Assembly: GCA_002495055.1 (NCBI GenBank)
Contig: DADR01000041.1
Location: 1 to 64,000, forward strand
Reading direction: 5' to 3'
DNA length: 64,000 nucleotides
Source of the DNA: Methanoregula sp. UBA247
GTDB taxonomy: Archaea; Halobacteriota; Methanomicrobia; Methanomicrobiales; Methanospirillaceae
The notes under the pieces were generated by a model that saw only the letters and a list, made by a program, of their open reading frames with translations, had not been told where the DNA came from and did not search any database. The position numbers were made by a program, and so were the translations under genes. Shown here in pieces: positions 35,271 through 44,368 of the stretch (position 1 is the stretch's first letter; each line of letters starts with the position of its first letter).

Positions 35271-36300
35271 AACCTCCCACCTTGTGAAAACTGACAAGGT
35301 CAGACAACCCAAGATCAAATCGCAGAAAAAGACCAAAAATCTGTTATTCGATGCAACGGTAGCTGACGGCTTCCTGTTCATGGCGATGGAGGACCTTGAT
35401 TCGTCAATGGTACTATACCATCGGGGTTACTACCCCCAGGCTGTTTTCCTGCTTCAACAATCTGTGGAAAAGGCAGCAAAGTCCTTGGGTATTTTCCTGT
35501 TGTTAATTACTGATAAGGAAGCCTATAAAATTGTAGGCCATAATCCAATGAATATTCTGAAAAAAACCTCGACAGATATGACTAGGAATATTCATGCAAT
35601 GAAAAAGGAAATCGATGTAAATCCCGATTTGAAGCTTTTTTTCACTGGTATGGGGATGGACATCTCTGCATTTGATATAAAAATTGAGGAGTGGGTCGAA
35701 CAGGCATTTGCCGAATTAAAGAAAATGGAAGGATATGATCTCAACAGAAAACAAATCCGCAAAATCATCAAGGATATCCGGAAACAGACCGCACGGATTG
35801 ACATCGAAATACAAAAGAACCGGGATCATGGATTAAGCGACGCAGATTACAATCAGATGAAAAAGGTGTTGACAGACATGGTCTTTTCTGCCCTATCTGC
35901 CACAACATTGTCACAATCAAAAAAAATGGAAATAATCGAGGATTTTAAACAGAACGCAATATCCCAGTTTATTCCCGACAAAGAAGGCACAGAATACCTG
36001 ATAACATTTGTATTGGTCTTGGTTGACTGTGCAACCATACTCATACCCTTAGCACAACTGACGGCACCGCATGCAATCCGATCCCGGTACCCGATGCCGG
36101 ACGAAGGGTTTGATCCAATCACCTTTTACACGAAGGAATGTCCGATTGTTGCAGCCCTCCCCGATATCTACCCTATCGCAAAACGATCCATCGAACAGAT
36201 AGATCTCCTCTACGATTTGATGACGGGGGAGGGTCAGGGAGAGATTGCGACGTCAAATGTAGAACGGATTTTATTGGACTCAAAGGAGAACCCGGCATGA
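35263..36300 (+). CDS. HEPN-like protein inside the RM operon
   Basis: 345 residues. N-terminal HEPN-type helical pair (YHRGYYPQAVFLLQQSVEKAAKSLG, then GHNPMNILKK) and a C-terminal RYPMPDEGFDP block also seen in HEPN proteins, with a long helical insert between (about 120-230). The catalytic Rx4-6H of ribonuclease HEPN domains was not found, so it may be structural or a partner rather than an RNase. Overlaps hsdS by 8 bp and hsdR by 4 bp, so it is translated as part of the restriction operon. Role unknown, probably linked to defence. Confidence 0.7.
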   Translation: MPETSHLVKTDKVRQPKIKSQKKTKNLLFDATVADGFLFMAMEDLDSSMVLYHRGYYPQAVFLLQQSVEKAAKSLGIFLLLITDKEAYKIVGHNPMNILKKTSTDMTRNIHAMKKEIDVNPDLKLFFTGMGMDISAFDIKIEEWVEQAFAELKKMEGYDLNRKQIRKIIKDIRKQTARIDIEIQKNRDHGLSDADYNQMKKVLTDMVFSALSATTLSQSKKMEIIEDFKQNAISQFIPDKEGTEYLITFVLVLVDCATILIPLAQLTAPHAIRSRYPMPDEGFDPITFYTKECPIVAALPDIYPIAKRSIEQIDLLYDLMTGEGQGEIATSNVERILLDSKENPA

Positions 36301-39263
36301 CGCATGATGCCAAAGAGCTCATGTATGTGGAGAACCCTGCCGTTGAGGTTCTCACCCATAATCTCGACTGGACCGAAATCGATACCCGGAATGCCGAAAA
36401 CATGCGGGAATCCCTAAAAGAAACAATCCTTGTTCCCATCCTCCGTGAGTCCATTAAACGCATCAATACCTGGATAACTGACGAAAATATCGACCGGGTT
36501 ATTCGAAATATCACCAACGTACCAGCCACGTCAGTTCTGGAAGCCAACGAGAAGATCTACGGTATGCTTGAGCGTGGTACAACCGTTTTACAAGACAAAC
36601 AGGACGGGCTGGGACAGAAGAGTCAGGATGTTTTTCTGATCGACTACGACAACCTCAAAAATAACCGGTTCCATGTAGTACGCCAGTTCCGCATCGAACA
36701 TTACCGGGAGAATATACCGGATATTGTCCTCTTCATAAATGGCCTGCCAATCGTTGTCATTGAATGCAAACGACCCGATCTTGCCAAACCGATGGAGGAA
36801 GGGATAAAACAGGTCTTTAGGTACCAGGAGATTGGAAGCGAGTTCAACAACCTTGGTTGTCCCCGTCTCTTCAACACGGTCCAGATCGTTGCGGTTACCC
36901 ACCGTGACAGGGCAAAATACGGCACGAACAACACTGAAGAACGCCACTGGGCTGAATGGAAAGATCCCTTCCCCTACACCCTTGAGGAGGTAAACCGCGA
37001 GCTGGGACGCATTGCAACCCCGCAGGACCTCTTCCTGTTCGGCACCTGCAATCAAAAGACTCTGCTCGACCTGATCAGGAACTTCATCGTCTTTGAGAGA
37101 GAATACGGGAAGGTCGTCAAGAAACTGGCAAAATACCAACAGTACCGTGCTGCAAATCGCATCATCGAGCGGGTCACCAATACGGACCTGAAGAAACGTG
37201 GTGGTATCATCTGGCACTGGCAGGGTAGCGGGAAGAGCCTTACCATGCTCTGGGCCGCAGTCAAACTTCGCCGTATTAAGGAACTTGGTAATCCGACCAT
37301 GCTTATTGTCACTGACCGGACTGACCTCGACAGACAGATTCACGGGACATTCGAAAACTGTGGATTCCCAAATCCTATTCGTACAAAAACCTCTGAGCAC
37401 CTCCGTGAACTCTTGGCGCAACCTGTAGGGCAGACCATAACAACTACCGTCCAGAAATTCCAGGATGCTTCATCGAAGATGTATCCCATTCTCACGGAAA
37501 ATCCCAACATCTTTGTCCTGGTAGATGAAGCACATCGGAGCCAGTACAGGTCCCTTGCTGCCAACATGCGGAGAGCATTGCCCAACGCCTGTTTCCTCGG
37601 CTTCACCGGCACACCTATATTCAAAGATGACCGGGACACGTTCCAGACCTTCGGATCCTATATCGACCGATACGACCACAACCAGTCCGTCAACGATGAA
37701 GCAACAGTCCCTATCTACTACGAAGGGAGAATGCCCGAGATCTCCATCACTGGCAATTCAATTGATGCCTTATTCAACCGTTATTTTGCCGATTATAATG
37801 ACAAAGAACGTGAAGCCATCAAGAAAAAGTACGCCACACAGGAAGCCATTGCCACTGCACCGCAACGCATACGGGAAATCTGCATTGACCTCATCAACCA
37901 TTATGAGACAACCATCCTCCCTAATGGTTTCAAGGCACAGGTCGTCGCCTATAACCGGAAGGCTGCAATTCTCTACAACAATATCCTCACCGAGCTCAAT
38001 GCCCCCTCGCACGACGCCCTCATGACCGTTTTGCACAATGAAGGAGAGGAATACCAGCCTTTTAACCGGACCAAGACCGAGGAGGCCGAAATCATACGCA
38101 GATTCAAGGAAGAGGCAGACCCCAAAATCCTCATCGTTTGTGACAAACTTCTCACTGGGTTTGACTCCCCTATCGAACAGGTCATGTACCTCGACAGCCC
38201 TCTCAAGGAACATACACTCTTACAGGCAATGGGACGGGTTAACCGGAAATATGCCCGAAAAGAATACGGCCTTGTCGTTGATTACTGGGGTGTTGATGAT
38301 GAACTCTCGACAGCACTCAAAATGTATAGCGAAGATGGCATTATCGGCATGGTGCTCACGAACTACCGCAACGAGATACTCCCCAAGCTACAGACCGCTC
38401 AAAATGCTGCAATGAACTATTTCAGGGATGTCCCGGCACAGAAAGACCCTGAGGAGTTCAAAGAGGCATGTGTCCAGTTCCTTGAACCAGAAGACCGCAG
38501 GATTGCCTTTGACCAGCTCTTCATGCGTTTCTCGAAATACATGGACATCCTCCTGCCCGACCCACGTGCATTGCCCTTCTCCAGAGACCTCAAATGGCTT
38601 GGTGAAATCCGTATGCGCGCCCGGAATCGTTACCGTGATGAGGATCTTAACATTGCCGGCTGCGGTGAAAAAGTCAAAAAACTCATTGAAGAACACCTGA
38701 AGGTCGAAGGTATAACACAGATAATCCAACGGGTCTCCATCCTCTCCCCGAAGTTTGATGAGAAGATTAGTAAAACCCCCTCGATGGAGGCCAAAAAGAG
38801 TGAAATTGAACATGCCATCAAGCACGAGATCAATATCAGACTCGATGAAAATCCAGTTTACTATGAATCGTTAAGACAACGCCTGGAACGCATTATTAAC
38901 GATTTACGGCAGGAACGTCTTGAAAGTGCTGAACGTCTCAAACCCCTGTTAGAAATTCTTGAAGAAGTACGACACCCTGAAATCCATGCCCGGCAGGTCG
39001 GGTTAGATGCAGATGTGGCACCATTTTATGATCTCCTCATGGTGGACAATACAAACTCTAAAGAAATGAAAGCAACGGCCACAGAGATTGTTACAGTTTT
39101 CAGGACACTCGCGGTTGTTGACTGGCAGCACAAGGAAGATACCAAACGGGAGATGCGACGGCAGATCAAGCGGATCCTTATGGAGATCAAGTATCCTGCA
39201 GAAGCAATCTCGGACATGGTCAGTCGGATTATGGAACTTGCCACCCGGAGGGCAAAGGTATGA
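36297..39263 (+). CDS. hsdR: Type I restriction endonuclease subunit
   Basis: 988 residues from the ATG at 36297, overlapping the previous stop by 4 bp; the frame is open farther upstream but only inside the HEPN gene. N-terminal PD-(D/E)xK nuclease: Asp142 and Glu156-x-Lys158 (DIVLFINGLPIVVIECK). The SF2 translocase has Walker A GSGKS with Lys313 and DEAH at 410-413, followed by motif VI-like QAMGRVNRKY. C-terminal helical region (EcoEI/DUF3387 type) for binding the M2S core. Cuts unmodified DNA after translocation. All expected domains intact. Confidence 0.96.
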   Translation: MTHDAKELMYVENPAVEVLTHNLDWTEIDTRNAENMRESLKETILVPILRESIKRINTWITDENIDRVIRNITNVPATSVLEANEKIYGMLERGTTVLQDKQDGLGQKSQDVFLIDYDNLKNNRFHVVRQFRIEHYRENIPDIVLFINGLPIVVIECKRPDLAKPMEEGIKQVFRYQEIGSEFNNLGCPRLFNTVQIVAVTHRDRAKYGTNNTEERHWAEWKDPFPYTLEEVNRELGRIATPQDLFLFGTCNQKTLLDLIRNFIVFEREYGKVVKKLAKYQQYRAANRIIERVTNTDLKKRGGIIWHWQGSGKSLTMLWAAVKLRRIKELGNPTMLIVTDRTDLDRQIHGTFENCGFPNPIRTKTSEHLRELLAQPVGQTITTTVQKFQDASSKMYPILTENPNIFVLVDEAHRSQYRSLAANMRRALPNACFLGFTGTPIFKDDRDTFQTFGSYIDRYDHNQSVNDEATVPIYYEGRMPEISITGNSIDALFNRYFADYNDKEREAIKKKYATQEAIATAPQRIREICIDLINHYETTILPNGFKAQVVAYNRKAAILYNNILTELNAPSHDALMTVLHNEGEEYQPFNRTKTEEAEIIRRFKEEADPKILIVCDKLLTGFDSPIEQVMYLDSPLKEHTLLQAMGRVNRKYARKEYGLVVDYWGVDDELSTALKMYSEDGIIGMVLTNYRNEILPKLQTAQNAAMNYFRDVPAQKDPEEFKEACVQFLEPEDRRIAFDQLFMRFSKYMDILLPDPRALPFSRDLKWLGEIRMRARNRYRDEDLNIAGCGEKVKKLIEEHLKVEGITQIIQRVSILSPKFDEKISKTPSMEAKKSEIEHAIKHEINIRLDENPVYYESLRQRLERIINDLRQERLESAERLKPLLEILEEVRHPEIHARQVGLDADVAPFYDLLMVDNTNSKEMKATATEIVTVFRTLAVVDWQHKEDTKREMRRQIKRILMEIKYPAEAISDMVSRIMELATRRAKV

Positions 39264-40006
39264 AAACAGCTTGTGAGCCAATCGCAGACACCATTCAATT
39301 CGGTACAACAAGCATCGCTTACACAATCATACATCGCAAACGTCGCCATAACCTCGCCATTGAAGTCCACCCCGACATGTCTGTTACCGTACTATCACCC
39401 CCAAAGGTATCTCGAGAACGCATTCGCAAGCTCGTTGAAAAGAAGGCCCCCTGGATTATGAAGAAGCTCGTCTGGTTCGGACAGATCAGGCAATACACAG
39501 ACCCCAAGGAATACGTTACAGGAGAGGCTGTCCTGTATCTTGGAAGGCAATATCGGCTGAAGATCCATAACAGTGTCGATAAACCACATGTCAGGCTCTG
39601 GGAAGGCCACCTCGAGGTAGCACTCCCGGCTTCCCAGGATGGAGAAGAATATCGGCGGGCTGTGAGGGCAGCGATGATAGACTGGTATCGTGACCATGCC
39701 ATTCAGAAGATCGATGAATGCGTAAGCAGGTACTCCACAATCCTCGGCATTCCCAAGCCCCAGTTTAAGGTCAAAAAAATGACCAAACGCTGGGGTAGTT
39801 GCAGTAAGAAGAACAGCTTGAATTTTAATCTGAACATCGTTCTGGCCCCCTCAACCCAGATGGAGTACGTTGTGGCTCATGAACTCTGCCATTTCAGACA
39901 CAAGGACCATTCAGCCAGGTTCTGGACACATCTGCGGAGAGTCATGCCGGATTACAACCTTCGACGAGAAATGCTCAGGAAAGAGGGGTGGAGGTACGTA
40001 ATATGA
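39260..40006 (+). CDS. YgjP/DUF45-family metallopeptidase
   Basis: 248 residues. SprT-like zinc metallopeptidase: His207-Glu-Leu-Cys-His211 followed by HKDH (His214, His217), preceded by the family block VKKMTKRWGSCSKKNSLNFN and followed by ARFWTHLRRVMPDY. Homologues often sit directly after type I RM genes, as here, with the start overlapping hsdR by 4 bp. The substrate is unknown. Last gene of the overlapping operon; the next gene begins 37 bp later. Confidence 0.87.
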   Translation: MKTACEPIADTIQFGTTSIAYTIIHRKRRHNLAIEVHPDMSVTVLSPPKVSRERIRKLVEKKAPWIMKKLVWFGQIRQYTDPKEYVTGEAVLYLGRQYRLKIHNSVDKPHVRLWEGHLEVALPASQDGEEYRRAVRAAMIDWYRDHAIQKIDECVSRYSTILGIPKPQFKVKKMTKRWGSCSKKNSLNFNLNIVLAPSTQMEYVVAHELCHFRHKDHSARFWTHLRRVMPDYNLRREMLRKEGWRYVI

Positions 40007-40043
40007 ATCCTATTTGGAAGATGACAATTTTCAAGGAATTGGT

Positions 40044-40877
40044 ATGACTTTTTCCAATGTAGCAGAATTTATTGAAAAATATAAGAATTTCATCGTGTTT
40101 TTTATTGCAGTAATTGTTATTCTAATCGGAATAATTTGTGTAGTTAATGGTCAAGGTCTGTGGATAAAATCAAACTACGAAAAGGAAGCAGCCATCCTTG
40201 ACAGTAAGTATTCAAAACAATATGAGGCGATAATCAAACCCGAAGGAGCAAAAAGGATTACCGCAATACTTTACGAACTTGATAAAATCAACAATTCTCA
40301 AGAAAAATTAAATGGCATTGCTGAGTGGGAGGTTCGGGATTTCTCGAGTGTATATTGGGGAAATAAAGATCCTGAACCGGACAGTCTCTATCGTTACTAT
40401 GATTATGGAAATGGGAAGATTCGGGCGTATACAAATAATCGTGGTATGAGTTCTCCCTACAAGGATAACCCGTACTGGATGGCATATTTTAGAGCGGGTG
40501 AATGTGAAGAAAAAGCTGCGTTGTTCGAGCATATTGCTGATAGAGCCGGTTTCACAACACGCGGAGTTGGCTATCCAGGTCGGCATGCGTGGGTTGAGAT
40601 AAAAAATATATCCACCGGCGAATGGTTCTACTTCGATATCGATTGTTATCACAATAATCTGGGGGATCCTTTGAATTCGACAAGATGGTATAATCAAACA
40701 AAATACTATCGGACAAATTGTGGTTTGGATTTTGATAGTTCGGTTATAGTAGCCAAGACCGGTGAGGACATAACAAAGGCTTATAAAATCCCGGAAGTGC
40801 TTCAGGTACCATTAAAAAAGGAGTTTCTTCATCTACCTTCAATTAAGGAAAATTTTCGAGATTGGGATGATTACTAG
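40044..40877 (+). CDS. Membrane-anchored transglutaminase-like protein
   Basis: 277 residues from the ATG at 40044 (AAGGA ribosome-binding site about 9 bp before); a TTG at 40014 is in frame but poorer. An N-terminal transmembrane helix (about 17-39) is followed by a transglutaminase-like cysteine-protease fold with Cys154 (GECEEKA), His181 (RHAWVE) and Asp198 (FYFDID), the complete triad. Domain probably outside the membrane. It could act as a protease or peptide-crosslinking enzyme; no substrate known. Downstream of the RM operon with a 37 bp gap. Confidence 0.75.
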   Translation: MTFSNVAEFIEKYKNFIVFFIAVIVILIGIICVVNGQGLWIKSNYEKEAAILDSKYSKQYEAIIKPEGAKRITAILYELDKINNSQEKLNGIAEWEVRDFSSVYWGNKDPEPDSLYRYYDYGNGKIRAYTNNRGMSSPYKDNPYWMAYFRAGECEEKAALFEHIADRAGFTTRGVGYPGRHAWVEIKNISTGEWFYFDIDCYHNNLGDPLNSTRWYNQTKYYRTNCGLDFDSSVIVAKTGEDITKAYKIPEVLQVPLKKEFLHLPSIKENFRDWDDY

Positions 40878-41080
40878 TGCCACCTCGAAGATCAAAGAAA
40901 TTGTATTGGCGACTAAAAAGTATTGATATTGTCGATTTTTTAACGGTGAAATGAAAGAATTGAATAAAAATTTTACTGTTTTCCTTTTACCTAAAACCTT
41001 AAACCATTAATTAAGCGTTTTAAACTGTTAAATTCAAAAACGGAATTCAGATATTGGGAGAAATTATAACAGTAGGCGAT

Positions 41081-41626
41081 ATGATGACAGATGAGTATAT
41101 TGCAGGCATTGTTGATGGAGAAGGCTCATTTACATTACAGATTAGTGAACGCAAATGGAAAGATGGTAGAACGGGAATCGGACTAAACCCACGGGTTCAG
41201 ATCGGTTTTAAATACAACACCAATGAGGAAGTAGTGTTAAAAGAGATCCAGAAACGACTCCGAGGTGGAAAAATCTATTTCGTTAATAATGGAAAATCAA
41301 ACGCTGCAATAGTATTTTGGACCACAAATGTTGCAGATACCATCCGATTCTGTGAAATGTTAATTCCTCACCTTCTGATCAAAAAACGCCAAGCAAAGAT
41401 GTTGTTAGAATCATGTAAACTCATTAAAACCAAGATCGAGGGGCGGGCAGGTACATTTTTACAAAAAGGAACAAAATTTTACTCCAAAGACGATTATTAC
41501 AAACTCGTTGAGATTTCTACCACAATGAATGAAGGCCTCCAGATCCAACGATGGAGAAACGCGAAGGGTCGGAACAAGGATTATTATCTTGATATCGTAG
41601 ATAGGATGTATGACGAAGTATCTTAG
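41081..41626 (+). CDS. Free-standing LAGLIDADG homing endonuclease
   Basis: 181 residues from ATG 41081 (a TTG at 41054 is in frame upstream). The first motif EYIAGIVDGEGSF is a LAGLIDADG helix, with the second half resembling a degenerate copy (TNVADTIRFCEMLIPHLLIKKRQ). Such proteins cut long DNA sites and often live inside introns or inteins; here no intron or intein host is visible. It may be a mobile gene that has moved into the element. Good motif match, moderate certainty on function. Confidence 0.8.
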   Translation: MMTDEYIAGIVDGEGSFTLQISERKWKDGRTGIGLNPRVQIGFKYNTNEEVVLKEIQKRLRGGKIYFVNNGKSNAAIVFWTTNVADTIRFCEMLIPHLLIKKRQAKMLLESCKLIKTKIEGRAGTFLQKGTKFYSKDDYYKLVEISTTMNEGLQIQRWRNAKGRNKDYYLDIVDRMYDEVS

Positions 41627-41690
41627 TGGTCCCAAAATGCAACCCAAATATCTGCTGATTTAAAAAAAATTTTCCCTTAAAAAATGGATT

Positions 41691-41981
41691 TTAGTATTTC
41701 ACGGGAATAGGTTTTGTCATATTTCTCCAGTCAGCCGGTGTTGCAATCTCAAATACTTTATGAGGATAAATCGCTACTTGGATAATTTTCCCGGCTTCTA
41801 ATTCATAGTCCATATATTCTCCTGGACCAACGACTACCCTGGAATTCGTATGGGGATTAATAATATGATATTCCCAAATGGCCCCGTACGCTACATTGAC
41901 ATAGAGTCCTCTCCTGTTTAATTTTCTTCGGACTGATGGAAAATCCGCGTATAGTGTAATATCTTCTAGCATTCGAGTCAT
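41691..41981 (-). CDS. Hypothetical protein
   Basis: 96 residues on the minus strand with an AAGGA ribosome-binding site (AAGGAAACATC) before the ATG. Predicted beta-rich (GLYVNVAYGAIWEYHII, RVVVGPGEYMDYELEAGKIIQVAIYPHKVFEI). No recognised family. It is opposite to its neighbours, so it forms its own unit. Function unknown. Confidence 0.6.
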   Translation of the reverse strand: MTRMLEDITLYADFPSVRRKLNRRGLYVNVAYGAIWEYHIINPHTNSRVVVGPGEYMDYELEAGKIIQVAIYPHKVFEIATPADWRNMTKPIPVKY

Positions 41982-42171
41982 GATGTTTCCTTGATGGTAA
42001 TGAATGAATTACAGATGACAGATCTAATGCATTAAGAAAAGTCTATCCTTGTGAGCAGGTTAACGGAGCCCTGCCACATTTATTTTGTTGTATTTACAGG
42101 GACTTGATGCTATGGTTTTTGAGAATCTGGTTATTATGATATCACTTTCACCCCTCCCTAATTCTCTTTAA

Positions 42172-42507
42172 ATGGATTGTGAAGTTTATACACATGCAAT
42201 GAAATCAATCACCCAGATACATAAAAACAGAATTGCAGAGTGTTTACTGTCCTGCGGCGAACTTTTTGAGCTCAAAAGCAGAACAGATTCTGAAACTGAT
42301 AGGGAGATGCTCTCCCGGGCAATTCAAACCTCCGGGGGTGTTGTAAAATTAATCCTGAAAGAATACAATCTGGCTCCTGAGGCTGGAGCAAAAATTTACA
42401 ATGAGATCATGAGTACAGCTGAGAATAGTAATCGGGAAGTCTATAAGAGGATGAGTGATATCCAAAAGTCAGAAATCCTCGTGATTAACTCGAAGGAATT
42501 CATTTAA
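42172..42507 (+). CDS. Hypothetical helical protein, first of a tandem pair
   Basis: 111 residues. Starts MDCEVY, helical, with IAECLLSCGELFEL and ETDREMLSRAIQ. The following gene (42520-42873) has the same order of elements (EIYSLGKIYEALVSC, DDADKEILERAIKN), so the two look like diverged duplicates about 50 residues long at the N-terminus. No known family. Twelve bp between them, probably one transcript. Confidence 0.55.
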   Translation: MDCEVYTHAMKSITQIHKNRIAECLLSCGELFELKSRTDSETDREMLSRAIQTSGGVVKLILKEYNLAPEAGAKIYNEIMSTAENSNREVYKRMSDIQKSEILVINSKEFI

Positions 42508-42519
42508 TTCGGAGGGAAA

Positions 42520-42873
42520 ATGGAATCTGAAATCTATTCTCTCGGTAAAATCTATGAAGCCCTAGTATCCTGTGATGAACTTGGTTATTATCACAATTCC
42601 ATAACCGATGATGCAGACAAGGAAATATTGGAACGGGCAATAAAAAACCTAAAAGCCCTTGTCAGGGAAGTAATGGACAAAGAAGATATCTTCGAACAGG
42701 ATCTCATCGGATACCTCCCCCAGACTGGAACGAAGGTGCGCAAACAAAAGAAAAAACCACATAATGCTATCGAAATCCCTCAGGTAGCAAACTTGACCAA
42801 GGAATGTAATAAACAAGTTTTGTTTCAGATAAAATATCTGAACAATGAAATCGAATACGAAAAAGTTTTGTAA
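42520..42873 (+). CDS. Hypothetical helical protein, second of a tandem pair
   Basis: 117 residues with an excellent GGAGGG ribosome-binding site (CGGAGGGAAA). The N-terminal half resembles the preceding gene product. The C-terminal half is basic in the middle (TKVRKQKKKPHNA) and then differs. Function unknown. Confidence 0.6.
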   Translation: MESEIYSLGKIYEALVSCDELGYYHNSITDDADKEILERAIKNLKALVREVMDKEDIFEQDLIGYLPQTGTKVRKQKKKPHNAIEIPQVANLTKECNKQVLFQIKYLNNEIEYEKVL

Positions 42874-43082
42874 TCTCTTCTCAGCTAAGACCACCCAATC
42901 CCAATATTTTTAAAATTGTTAAATCCCGTAATAGTCGGACCTTTTTTTTGAATTTTTTGATTCCAGTGAAAATCGATCACAATATACAGTCAATTTCTCT
43001 ATCGAATTGCCCCCGACGATATTCCCCAAAGTCATATTCCGAACCAACCCTCGCATCAATCGAGGACTGGTCTGGTGAAACA

Positions 43083-43460
43083 ATGGAATCAAACACAAAT
43101 GTTATCTTCGAGCATATCGGAGCAGCGCGTGTCTATAACGGCACAATCCGTATCGACATCAAGACCATGATGGCGGTCATCCCCGCTGGTGAGATCCGCA
43201 GGCTTACTGAACGCAATCCTGCATCTATCTTCGATATTTCAGACGTGATGAAAAAAACCGATGCAGACCCAGTTGGAAAAGCCTGGATTACACGTTCAGG
43301 TAAAGCAGTTATGATCTCCATTAACGGTGCCCGGTTCGTTTCACCGTTTGCCCAGATAAAAGAAATGCTAAACGGTGAACGGAAGTACGCAAACGTATCT
43401 ACGATATGTGAAGTTCGGCCCCTCACTGCTACAGAACCAAAGGCAGAGGTGACAGCATGA
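43083..43460 (+). CDS. Hypothetical protein upstream of ardC
   Basis: 125 residues from the ATG at 43083, which has a GGTGA ribosome-binding site (TGGTGAAACA). Beta-rich with VIPAGEIRRLTERN and a strand-turn segment GKAVMISINGARFVSPF. The stop overlaps ardC by 4 bp, so it belongs to a small operon with it. No recognised family. It might help ArdC or be an element-encoded accessory. Confidence 0.6.
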   Translation: MESNTNVIFEHIGAARVYNGTIRIDIKTMMAVIPAGEIRRLTERNPASIFDISDVMKKTDADPVGKAWITRSGKAVMISINGARFVSPFAQIKEMLNGERKYANVSTICEVRPLTATEPKAEVTA

Positions 43461-44368
43461 AAGTTGCAGACGTGAAGTCCCAGATCAACAATCGGATCAT
43501 ACAATCACTCTCTTCAGGCAAAATCCCCTGGTTGAAACCCTGGATCGAGAACAGCCCGCGAAACCTCTTCAGTGGCAGAGAATACACTGGTCTCAACCGT
43601 CTAATACTGGGGCTCTCCCCCTTCTCTCTGCCTTATTGGGCGACTTATCGGCAGTATCTTTCTGAAGGATTGCAAGTCCGTAAGGGAGAACATGGACAGG
43701 GGATCGTCTACTCGGGACGGACAGTGATGATCGACAACGAGGTCAACGAAGAGGGCGAGGAAATGGAGCACGCAAAGCATATCAGGTTCCTGAAAGCCTT
43801 CGTCGTCTTCAACGTCTGTCAGACTGACTACGCTGAAAAAGGATACAAACTCCCAGATATAAGGGAAAATCCCCACCTACTCAAGTGCGATACCGTCATT
43901 CAGGACTACACGGGTCGCCATAACATAAGAATCACTGCTGGAGACCGGGCAGCATACAGTCCACAGACGGACGTGATCACCTGCCCTGATATCAGTCGGT
44001 TCACAACCTCCGAGCACTTTTATGCGACAATGTTCCATGAATGCGTCCACTCCACTGGGCCCCGACTTAGCCGGTTCAAACGGACCGATCCGGTATGCTT
44101 CGGTTCAGATACCTATGGGAGAGAGGAGCTGGTTGCCGAGATCGGGAGTGCATACTTGGCCTCACTCACTGGTATTAACTCGTCTGCCGTTGTCCTGAAT
44201 CAGGCTGCATATCTGCAGAACTGGGTAACAGCCATCAAGGCTGATACAGACTTGGTAATGTATGCCGCAGGCAGGGCTGAGAAGGCAGCGGACTTCATGA
44301 TCGGCCCTACCGCCCCGGTCGTCGCCCAGGATGTCGGGACAGATACAGTAGCAGAGGTGAAAGCATGA
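43457..44368 (+). CDS. ardC: ArdC-like antirestriction protein
   Basis: 303 residues. An N-terminal ArdC domain (about 1-130: KSQINNRIIQSLSSGKIPWLKPW, the NPxxLFSGREYTGLN-like block, WATYRQYLSEGLQVRKGEHG) binds single-stranded DNA in the known family. The C-terminal zinc metallopeptidase-like part has His194-Glu-Cys-Val-His198 followed by EELVAEIGSAYL. ArdC proteins protect incoming plasmid DNA from type I restriction. Here the gene lives in the same element as its own type I system. Overlaps its neighbours by 4 bp on both sides. Confidence 0.85.
   Translation: MKVADVKSQINNRIIQSLSSGKIPWLKPWIENSPRNLFSGREYTGLNRLILGLSPFSLPYWATYRQYLSEGLQVRKGEHGQGIVYSGRTVMIDNEVNEEGEEMEHAKHIRFLKAFVVFNVCQTDYAEKGYKLPDIRENPHLLKCDTVIQDYTGRHNIRITAGDRAAYSPQTDVITCPDISRFTTSEHFYATMFHECVHSTGPRLSRFKRTDPVCFGSDTYGREELVAEIGSAYLASLTGINSSAVVLNQAAYLQNWVTAIKADTDLVMYAAGRAEKAADFMIGPTAPVVAQDVGTDTVAEVKA

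Noticed and set aside
36588..37421. 277-codon minus-strand frame
   Set aside because: It is antisense to hsdR, has no ribosome-binding site and no protein pattern.
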